DNA of 5,073 nucleotides from an uncultured Bacteroidota bacterium (lineage in GTDB: Bacteria > Bacteroidota > Bacteroidia > Flavobacteriales > Schleiferiaceae): the NCBI GenBank assembly GCA_913056475.1, contig CAJXMS010000176.1, forward strand, positions 1 through 5,073. Direction: 5' to 3'. Both the position numbers and the translations under genes were made by a program. Shown here piece by piece: positions 1 through 5,073 of the stretch (the first letter of the stretch is position 1; every line of letters starts with the position of its first letter). Under the pieces are notes generated by a model. It made no database searches. It was not told where the DNA came from and worked only from the letters and a program-made list of their open reading frames with translations.

Positions 1-1040
1 TGATCGCTGGCCAGGTGATTCCAGCGCAGCGACCCGGTAAGATTGCCCCAATCGAAATTAAAAAGATCCTGAATGCCAAACACATCCCGCCCAAAATAGC
101 CGGAAAGGAAGAGCTGGTTTTTTTCGTTTAGTTTATAATTAAGTTTGGCGTTGAGGTCGTAGAAATAAAGAATGTTCTGGTTGATAGCCGGATCTTCGCT
201 GAGTTTAAGAAAGAGATCTACGTAGGATCGCCGGCCGGCCACCATAAGAGAAGACTTATCCTTTACGAGGGGGCCCTGGACCAGCGCCCGGCTGCTCAGC
301 AGGCCGATGCCCCCTTTCGCTTCCCAGGCTTGATTGTTGCCATCGATCTGGCGAACGTCCACCACCGAGCTCAGGCGCCCGCCATAGCTGGCGGGAATGC
401 CGCCTTTATACAGCTTTACATCTTTTACCGCATCTGCGTTAAATATAGAGAAAAAGCCAAAAAGGTGACTGCTATTGTAAACAGGGGCCTCGTCCAGTAG
501 GATGAGGTTTTGGTCGGTATTACCGCCCCGCACATTAAATCCGGTAGAAGCCTCCCCCACCGTACTTACCCCTGGTAGGAGGGTGAGGGTGCGGATTACG
601 TCTACCTCGCCCAGCAGGGCGGGGAGCTTTTTCACTTGCTTCACATCCAGCTGGGCCACGCTCATTTGGGTACTGCGCACGTTGGCATCAGCGCGCTGGC
701 CCTTCACTTCCACTTCTTGCAAGGTAGTGGCGGCCGGTTCCAGGCGGAGGGTCACCTGCTTATCTTTTTGCAGGTCTACTTCCAGGGTATCCGTTTGGTA
801 GCCAATGTACTGCACTGTTACCAGGTGCTTTCCCGCCGGTAGGTTCAGGGAAAAGTAGCCATAAGCATTGGTGGCGGTGCCGGTACCGCGGGAGGGCACG
901 GTCACATTGGCCCCGATGAGCGTTTCGCCATTGCTGGCATCTCGCACATAGCCATTGAGGCTGTACTGGGTTGGGCTTTGGCCCAAATGTGTGAGCGGCC
1001 AGGCCAGCAAGAGAGCTAGCCATAAGCGAGATTTCGGCAT
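1..1040 (-). CDS. TonB-dependent receptor, N-terminal part (runs off left edge)
   Basis: An outer-membrane active-transport receptor that would take up a ligand using energy passed from TonB-ExbBD; the ligand is unknown. The frame is open for 346 codons from the ATG at 1040 to the window edge with no stop. Residues 1-20 form a signal peptide (basic PKSR, then a Leu/Ala/Trp-rich core). Residues about 26-102 are a CarboxypepD_reg-like beta-sandwich (NGYVRD, GETLIGANVTV, NAYGYFSLNLPAGKH, VQYIGYQTDTL), the N-terminal extension typical of Bacteroidota TBDRs. Residues about 125-232 are the plug: LPALLGEVDVIRTLTLLPGV, then GFNVRGGNTDQNLILLDEAP, a VYNSSHLFGFFSIFNAD segment and YKGGIPASYGGRLSSVVDV. 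From about residue 240 barrel strands begin. This plug style belongs to receptors often followed by DUF4249 lipoprotein genes. The start is supported by the signal peptide; an ATG nine bases upstream meets a stop after one codon. No Shine-Dalgarno is visible. The gene is divergent from the protease gene. Family assignment is very secure. Confidence 0.96.
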   Translation of the reverse strand, partial: MPKSRLWLALLLAWPLTHLGQSPTQYSLNGYVRDASNGETLIGANVTVPSRGTGTATNAYGYFSLNLPAGKHLVTVQYIGYQTDTLEVDLQKDKQVTLRLEPAATTLQEVEVKGQRADANVRSTQMSVAQLDVKQVKKLPALLGEVDVIRTLTLLPGVSTVGEASTGFNVRGGNTDQNLILLDEAPVYNSSHLFGFFSIFNADAVKDVKLYKGGIPASYGGRLSSVVDVRQIDGNNQAWEAKGGIGLLSSRALVQGPLVKDKSSLMVAGRRSYVDLFLKLSEDPAINQNILYFYDLNAKLNYKLNEKNQLFLSGYFGRDVFGIQDLFNFDWGNLTGSLRWNHLASD

Positions 1041-1055
1041 GTTAACACATTTTTA

Positions 1056-1082
1056 GAAAGCTACGGAACGGTATTTGGGCAA
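1056..1082 (-). promoter_or_regulatory. Weak candidate promoter for the left TonB-dependent receptor
   Basis: Read on the minus strand, TTG (1082-1080) is followed after 16 bases by TAGCTTTC (1063-1056). This matches the Bacteroidota -7 consensus TAnnTTTG at all fixed positions except the last. The leader to the ATG at 1040 would be only about ten bases, which is short. The -33 element is minimal, so this is a tentative call. The same 16-base spacing occurs in the better candidate on the other strand. Confidence 0.27.
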
Positions 1083-1096
1083 GAGGGTTTACATTT

Positions 1097-1136
1097 GGCC
1101 AACGCCGAAGAGAAAATAATAAAGGCGTAAGCGGCC
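1097..1136. repeat. Imperfect inverted repeat in the divergent intergenic region
   Basis: GGCC (1097-1100) and ACGCC (1102-1106) pair with GGCGT (1124-1128) and GGCC (1133-1136). The result is a nine-pair stem broken by a 1-versus-4-base internal bulge, with a 17-base purine- and A-rich loop. It lies between the two candidate promoters. It could be an operator-like site or a hairpin in a transcript, or chance; it has no U-tract to make it a terminator. Nothing identifies a binding protein. Confidence 0.3.
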
Positions 1137-1149
1137 TTATCTCCCGGTT

Positions 1150-1177
1150 TTTGAGCCCCATGTGTCTTCTATCTTTG
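1150..1177 (+). promoter_or_regulatory. prc: Candidate Bacteroidota-type promoter for the protease gene
   Basis: TATCTTTG at 1170-1177 is an exact match to the Bacteroidota primary sigma factor -7 consensus TAnnTTTG. TTTG at 1150-1153 serves as a -33 element, 16 bases upstream, slightly closer than the usual spacing. Transcription would begin near 1184, giving a leader of roughly 65 bases before the ATG at 1251. The -7 match is convincing; the -33 element is less so because TTTG is common. Confidence 0.5.
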
Positions 1178-1250
1178 GCGCGGGCAAATATCGCTATAAA
1201 CAAAGGGCCGCTCGGAGTACTTAAGATAAATTTCCGTTAACATCGAATAT

Positions 1251-3380
1251 ATGAAATGGCTTACCCGCAGCTTTCGCCTAATCAATAAAATGCGCTGGCC
1301 CTTGCTGGTGCTCCTTCTACTGGCAGGGTGGGGTTTTTACCCCCGTACCGCGCAGAAAGAAGACTATCGCAAAGAGCAAGTGGTGATGAATCTGATGTAC
1401 CAGGTGCTCAATAGCTCTCACTTTGCGCCCCAAAAAATCAATAACGACTTTTCCCAGCGGGTCTTTGATCGGTACATGGAAGAGCTCGATATAGGCCACC
1501 GCTTCTTTACGCAAGCGGATGTGGAAGCCCTAAGCCGTTATCGCGATCGGTTAGATCAGCAGTATAAAAGCACATCTTTTAACTTTTACCAGGCCGCCCG
1601 GAAGCGCTTCGAGAAGCGCCACGCCCAGGTACAACGTTATTACCGTGCCATATTGAAGGAGCCTTTTGACTTTAGCCGGGAAGAGTACTACGATACTGAT
1701 GAAGACGCCAAGGCCCCGGCGGCCGATACCAATGCCCTGCGTGACCGCTGGCGGCGGTACCTCAAATACCGCACCCTGGTGCGGCTGGAGGAATACCTGG
1801 AGGCCCGGGAAAACAAGGCGGATACGGTAGAAAAGAGCAGCCGAAAAGAGCTGGAAGCCAAGGCAAGGGAAAAAGTCCTGGAAACCCATGACCAGTGGTT
1901 TGAAAACCTGGGAGAGATGAGCCAAATTGATTGGGTAACCGGCTACCTCAATGCCTTTGCCACGGAGTACGACCCCCATACGCGCTATTTTCCGCCCCGC
2001 CAGCAGGAAGATTTTGAAATCAACATGACCGGCCAGCTGGAAGGTATTGGCGCCCAGCTCCAGGAAAAAGGGGATTACATCAAGATCACCAAGATCATTA
2101 CCGGTAGCGCTTGCTGGCGCCAGGGTGACCTGGAAGTAGGCGATAAAATCCTCCGGGTGGCTCAAGGCGATGCCCCAGAGGAGCCGGTAGATCTGGTGGG
2201 GATGAGTGTCCGCGATGCCGTTCAGTACATCCGCGGGCCCAAAGGCACCAAAGTGATTCTCACCGTCCGCAAAGTGGACGGTTCCAAAACCACCATTCCC
2301 ATCGTGCGTGATGTGGTGGAGCTGGAAAGCACTTTTGCCAAGAGTGCCGTGGTGGGCGAAGGCCCCCACAAAATAGGTTACATCCGCCTGCCTAAGTTTT
2401 ACGTAAGCTTTTACAGCGACCACAACCGCGACGTAAGCGACGATGTAAAGGCAGAGCTGGAGAAACTCAAAGAAGCGGGCGTGAAGGGCGTTATCCTCGA
2501 CCTGCGCAACAACGGTGGTGGCGCTCTTAACGAAGTAGTGGAGATCGTAGGCCACTTCATCGATGAGGGCCCCGTGGTGCAGGTGAAGCCTTCCGGCCAA
2601 AAGCCCAAAATTCTCAAAGACGAAGAAAGCGGTAAAATTTATGATGGGCCTCTGGCGGTAATGACCAATCGATTCAGCGCTTCCGCTTCGGAGATATTCG
2701 CCGCCGCCATTCAGGATTACAACCGGGGGCTGATCGTAGGCAGCCCTTCCACCTTTGGTAAGGGCACCGTGCAAAATGTGCTGGAAATGGACCGGGCGGT
2801 AGGCAATGCCTATAAAGACCTCAAACCCCTGGGGGCGCTCAAGCTGACCATCCAGAAGTTTTACCGGATCAACGGAGGAACGACCCAAAAACGCGGCGTG
2901 GTTCCCGACATTATTCTCCCCGATACCTACGGCGATATGCCCATGGGAGAAAGCAACCGGGAAACGGCCCTGCCGTACGACGAGATCCAGGCCTTGGACT
3001 ACCAGCAATGGTCCTCAGCTCCCCCGATTACCCGGCTCAAGCGCAAAAGCAATAAACGAGTCCAAAAAAGTGAAAAATTCACGGCGCTTTCGCAATACGC
3101 GGAATGGGGTAAAACCCGCCGGGAGCGCACGGAAGTCTCCCTGGCTATGGCTGCTTACCGGGCTCAGCAAGAAAAAGAAAGGGAAACGGCCAAGCAGTAT
3201 AAGGGCATGCGCAAGAGCGATACGACCCTGACCATTACGGCCAATGCGGCCGATCTGGAGGATATCAATGCCACCGAAGAAAGCCAGAAAAAGGCCGAAC
3301 AGTGGCATAAAAACATCAGCGATGATGTATATCTCCACGAAACCTACGCTGTGCTACGGGATTGGGCGGCTATGGATTAA
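1251..3380 (+). CDS. prc: Carboxy-terminal processing (tail-specific) protease, peptidase family S41, Prc/Tsp type
   Basis: A periplasmic serine protease that degrades or trims proteins from their C-termini. The 709 residues give a full-length Prc-type enzyme. Residues 16-29 are a hydrophobic segment after a basic N-terminus (signal peptide or signal anchor; no clear cleavage site). Residues about 40-255 match the alpha-helical TSP N-terminal domain and end with the family hallmark EYDPHTRYFPPR (239-250). A PDZ domain follows at about 258-342 (LEGIGAQL, GDLEVGDKILRV, VQYIRGPKGTKVILTV). The S41 core spans about 355-560, with VILDLRNNGGGALNEVV (414-430), the nucleophile Ser478 in SASASEIFAAA, the general base Lys504 in TFGKGTVQ and supporting Gln508. 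Residues about 565-709 correspond to the charged, helical C-terminal DUF3340-like region. No Shine-Dalgarno is present. ATG at 1251 is chosen as the longest start; Met14 (1290) would also leave a good signal sequence. The gene is monocistronic here: divergent from one receptor gene and convergent with the lipoprotein gene 11 bp downstream. Confidence 0.97.
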   Translation: MKWLTRSFRLINKMRWPLLVLLLLAGWGFYPRTAQKEDYRKEQVVMNLMYQVLNSSHFAPQKINNDFSQRVFDRYMEELDIGHRFFTQADVEALSRYRDRLDQQYKSTSFNFYQAARKRFEKRHAQVQRYYRAILKEPFDFSREEYYDTDEDAKAPAADTNALRDRWRRYLKYRTLVRLEEYLEARENKADTVEKSSRKELEAKAREKVLETHDQWFENLGEMSQIDWVTGYLNAFATEYDPHTRYFPPRQQEDFEINMTGQLEGIGAQLQEKGDYIKITKIITGSACWRQGDLEVGDKILRVAQGDAPEEPVDLVGMSVRDAVQYIRGPKGTKVILTVRKVDGSKTTIPIVRDVVELESTFAKSAVVGEGPHKIGYIRLPKFYVSFYSDHNRDVSDDVKAELEKLKEAGVKGVILDLRNNGGGALNEVVEIVGHFIDEGPVVQVKPSGQKPKILKDEESGKIYDGPLAVMTNRFSASASEIFAAAIQDYNRGLIVGSPSTFGKGTVQNVLEMDRAVGNAYKDLKPLGALKLTIQKFYRINGGTTQKRGVVPDIILPDTYGDMPMGESNRETALPYDEIQALDYQQWSSAPPITRLKRKSNKRVQKSEKFTALSQYAEWGKTRRERTEVSLAMAAYRAQQEKERETAKQYKGMRKSDTTLTITANAADLEDINATEESQKKAEQWHKNISDDVYLHETYAVLRDWAAMD

Positions 3381-3391
3381 TGGCGTTCCCC
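3381..3391. other. 11-bp convergent intergenic gap without a terminator
   Basis: The protease gene ends with TAA at 3378-3380, and the lipoprotein gene on the opposite strand ends with TAA at 3394-3392. The gap is too short for a hairpin plus U-tract, and no good one lies just inside either gene. Transcripts from both sides therefore probably overlap at their 3' ends. Confidence 0.75.
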
Positions 3392-4150
3392 TTAGCGCAT
3401 GCTCAGGGCCAGGGGATGGTACCAGGAAATGATTCCACCCCCATCGGGAATATTGCTGTATTGTGCGGGGAGGTAGGCGAGGGCGCCCCCCTGTTGCCCG
3501 CTGGCTCGATTCTGGTAGAGCGCGATATCACGCCGTAGCCGGTAATCACTGTAGCTCATGTAAATCAGGCGAAGTGAGTCCCCAACAGAGCGCAGCGAAT
3601 AACTTTCCACTGTGCTTGAACCCGCTAAAGTGTCCAGGTAGTAGCGGTTTTGGGAGCCCTGCCCATCGGCAAAAACGGCACTATCAGCGAGATAAAAAAC
3701 GACCGGAAAAGCTTGCTGGGGCAATGAATCCACCCGCCACCGTTGTCGGAAGGCTACTTTCTGCCCTGCTACCTGCAAGGTGTCCGGTAGGCTTGTCTCT
3801 TTAAGAGGCATCAGTTTTATTTTGGGTGGTATGCGCAACACCCCCGTGACCTGGGCACCGCTTTCAAAGTAACTCTCAATCCGGTACCGTTTATCCCAGC
3901 CGGGCTGAAAGGATTCGAAGAAGGTCAGCGTGTCTAAAAACCTTTCATTTTCATAGACCAAATGGTATTTTAATTGATCTTTTATTTTTTTGGGAAAAGC
4001 CCTGATCTCCGCTTTTTTTTCTGGCACTAATGCCGCATAAAGCAGATTGTCGCGGTATTCGGGTGGAGGGGCATAGCTGGTATTGCTACAGGCCCAAATA
4101 AATAAGGCAAAGCAAAAAAGCGATAGAGTCCAGGCGAGTTGTTTCATCAT
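3392..4150 (-). CDS. Outer-membrane lipoprotein, DUF4249-like, partner of the adjacent TonB-dependent receptor
   Basis: A predicted lipoprotein of 252 residues. Residues 1-21 are a lipoprotein signal peptide: MMKQ, a hydrophobic core, then the lipobox IWAC with Cys21 (Trp at -2 is unusual). No acidic surface-export signal follows the Cys (SNTSYAPPP). The rest has DUF4249-like features: a YRIESYFESGAQVTGVLRIP stretch near 89-108, recalling that family's 'tYxLxV...g..vxAxTxIP' segment, and the C-terminal PAQYSNIPDGGGIISWY (228-244), recalling its 'vySNI.gGxGiFg.Y' ending. At 252 residues it is shorter than most DUF4249 proteins I know of, so this assignment is by pattern and context, not certain. 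The gene starts inside the receptor's stop (ATGA, 4147-4150), implying translational coupling; Met2 is an equally possible start. The usual role is accessory to TBDR uptake, with unknown ligand. The frame contains A8 and A7 tracts. Being a real lipoprotein is near certain; the family is moderate. Confidence 0.85.
   Translation of the reverse strand: MMKQLAWTLSLFCFALFIWACSNTSYAPPPEYRDNLLYAALVPEKKAEIRAFPKKIKDQLKYHLVYENERFLDTLTFFESFQPGWDKRYRIESYFESGAQVTGVLRIPPKIKLMPLKETSLPDTLQVAGQKVAFRQRWRVDSLPQQAFPVVFYLADSAVFADGQGSQNRYYLDTLAGSSTVESYSLRSVGDSLRLIYMSYSDYRLRRDIALYQNRASGQQGGALAYLPAQYSNIPDGGGIISWYHPLALSMR
4147..4150 (-). other. ATGA stop/start overlap coupling receptor and lipoprotein translation
   Basis: On the minus strand the lipoprotein ATG (4150-4148) shares bases with the receptor's TGA (4149-4147). 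No Shine-Dalgarno precedes it within the AT-rich end of the receptor gene, so reinitiation by terminating ribosomes is the likely way the lipoprotein is translated. A second ATG directly follows (4147-4145), which would also serve. Confidence 0.8.
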
Positions 4151-5073
4151 AAGTTGATATAATAACTAATGGAGCCAAAAAGCGGGATCATCCCCTGGCC
4201 CTTCAAATGACCTGGATTTATTCCCTGGCTTGTGTAACGAAATAGAGGAGGACTCAGCGCAGCATGGCTAAGGGACAGAGTGAAAGTTCGCCGGTGACCC
4301 TTTCGCAGGGCTATGAAATTAAAAGACAGGCTGAGCAGGTTCATAGGGGGAAGCTGTACATTGTTGCGTTCTCCTAAATAGCCAAAACCCCTTCTGGTAC
4401 GAGGTAGACTTACCGCCTGTCCAGGAAAGGTGCTATAGCGCGGGCTGCCATAGCGATAGGACAGAACCAGCTCGGTTATTTTGTTGAGGGTGTTGCGCTT
4501 AAAACGGGTTTTAAAAGTCCCAGCCAGGACATGGCGTCGGTTAAAAGCAAAGGGAAAGTAACGTCCCTTATTGAGCGCCCTTGATTTCCGCCAGCTTTGG
4601 GTGTAGGTATAGGCCAGGTCCCAGCTAAAGACCTTCCAATGCAGAGAAGTGGCCAGCTCCAGCCCGTAAGCATAGCCCTGAGCATCCACCATTGAATGCC
4701 GGTAAGAGGGGCTCAGACCTGTAGACTCCTCAATGAGATAGGAATAAACCCCGTTTTTATAATCATGCACGGGAATGGATTTGAGGTTTCGATAAAATGC
4801 ACCCAATTGCACATCCATTTTTTCCCGGGCCCAGCTAGTCCCCAGGGTGGTTTGGGCAATGCGACTTACCATAAGGTCCCCTTCCGGAAGCAGGGGCATG
4901 TCCATCAGGCTTCCGTAGGTGTTTAGGCGGGCCCGTTGAAGGGGATTTATTCTGCGGTCATACCGGAGGTAATAACTCCACCGGGGCGAAGGGCTGTAGG
5001 TAAGGCTCCATTTGGGCTGCCAGCGCAGTTCGTTTCCGTAGGCATTGCCTTGAAAACCGTCTAATCGCAGGCC
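4147..5073 (-). CDS. TonB-dependent receptor, C-terminal beta-barrel part (begins beyond right edge)
   Basis: The frame is open from the right edge (5073) to the TGA at 4149-4147, giving 308 residues; a Met codon at 4905 is internal, not a start. The segment is barrel, built of alternating hydrophobic/aromatic strands joined by polar loops: SWSLTYSPSP-like tracts early on, WSYYLRYDRRINPLQ, FSWDLAYTYTQSW, RRHVLAGTFKTRF, ITELVLSYRYGSPRYS, MNLLSLSFNFIAL, RRTFTLSLSHAAL. The final strand, IPLFGSISYYINL, resembles the closing strand of Bacteroidota receptors, though it ends in Leu rather than the commoner Phe. The stop overlaps the start of the lipoprotein gene by 4 bp, the organisation expected of a TBDR plus accessory lipoprotein operon. 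The promoter, signal peptide and plug lie outside the window, so the substrate class cannot be judged. It is a different locus from the receptor at 1-1040, because this one enters from the right and ends here. Confidence 0.9.
   Translation of the reverse strand, partial: GLRLDGFQGNAYGNELRWQPKWSLTYSPSPRWSYYLRYDRRINPLQRARLNTYGSLMDMPLLPEGDLMVSRIAQTTLGTSWAREKMDVQLGAFYRNLKSIPVHDYKNGVYSYLIEESTGLSPSYRHSMVDAQGYAYGLELATSLHWKVFSWDLAYTYTQSWRKSRALNKGRYFPFAFNRRHVLAGTFKTRFKRNTLNKITELVLSYRYGSPRYSTFPGQAVSLPRTRRGFGYLGERNNVQLPPMNLLSLSFNFIALRKGHRRTFTLSLSHAALSPPLFRYTSQGINPGHLKGQGMIPLFGSISYYINL

Noticed and set aside
502..842. Short plus-strand open frames opposite the left receptor gene
   Set aside because: They lie opposite the conserved plug and carboxypeptidase-like domains of the receptor and show no signal peptide, motif or start context of their own.
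1227..1234. TAAATTTC as a second -7 element closer to the protease start
   Set aside because: It misses the final G of the consensus and has no TTG at a suitable distance upstream; TATCTTTG at 1170-1177 is better.
1551..3008. A 485-codon open frame on the minus strand inside the protease gene
   Set aside because: Its codons are in exact register with the sense codons, so antisense stops need sense TTA, CTA or TCA codons, which this gene rarely uses (its ends fall at sense Leu101 TTA and Ser589 TCA). The protein resembles no family and the sense strand encodes a fully conserved protease, so it is a codon-bias shadow.
3412..3442. Possible terminator hairpin, GGGGATGG (3412-3419) with CCACCCCC (3435-3442)
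   Set aside because: The stem has an internal mismatch and a 15-base loop, and no T-tract follows on either strand. It also lies within the lipoprotein coding sequence.
4147..4905. A stand-alone 252-residue protein starting at the Met codon at 4905
   Set aside because: The frame stays open upstream to the window edge and the upstream residues continue the beta-barrel pattern, so this is the end of a longer receptor gene.
1..5073. CRISPR arrays, transposase genes, tRNA or rRNA genes, toxin-antitoxin or defence modules
   Set aside because: No direct repeat arrays, RNA gene sequences, insertion-sequence ends or families of that kind were recognised on either strand; the window is almost fully occupied by four coding regions.

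Overview
The window reads as an ordinary chromosomal segment of a member of the Bacteroidota. The evidence is the gene families present: two outer-membrane TonB-dependent receptors (TBDRs), one starting with a CarboxypepD_reg-like domain; a short lipoprotein gene overlapping the end of the other receptor; a Prc/Tsp-type tail-specific protease of the Bacteroidota kind; no Shine-Dalgarno sequences; and a TAnnTTTG-type -7 promoter element. Class or genus cannot be fixed. The codon use is fairly GC-rich, which would suit several non-Flavobacteriia lineages, but that is only inference.

Layout. (1) Positions 1-1040, minus strand: the N-terminal 346 codons of a TBDR (signal peptide, carboxypeptidase-regulatory-like domain, plug, first barrel strands), running off the left edge. 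(2) Positions 1041-1250: a 210-bp divergent intergenic region holding a good promoter candidate for the rightward gene, a weaker one for the leftward receptor, and an imperfect inverted repeat. (3) Positions 1251-3380, plus strand: a complete periplasmic carboxy-terminal processing protease (prc/tsp, peptidase family S41) with all recognisable catalytic residues. (4) Positions 3392-4150, minus strand: a complete 252-residue lipoprotein resembling the DUF4249 family, convergent with the protease and only 11 bp from it. (5) Positions 4147-5073, minus strand: the C-terminal 308 residues of a second TBDR, entering from the right edge and overlapping the lipoprotein gene by 4 bp (ATGA).

How they fit together. 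The right receptor and the lipoprotein form a translationally coupled outer-membrane pair of the kind common in Bacteroidota, where a TBDR precedes a DUF4249 lipoprotein. The substrate cannot be told from sequence. The left receptor has the plug-domain style of the same broad subfamily, so a partner lipoprotein may lie just outside the window on the left. The protease is a stand-alone transcription unit on the opposite strand. It would act in the periplasm on protein C-termini, and any functional link to the receptors is unproven.

I found no RNA gene, insertion sequence, CRISPR array or convincing undescribed system. The observations worth a second look are modest: homopolymer tracts in the lipoprotein gene, terminator-free convergent ends, an inverted repeat and shared GTTAACAT motif in the divergent promoter region, and small departures from family consensus in the protease.
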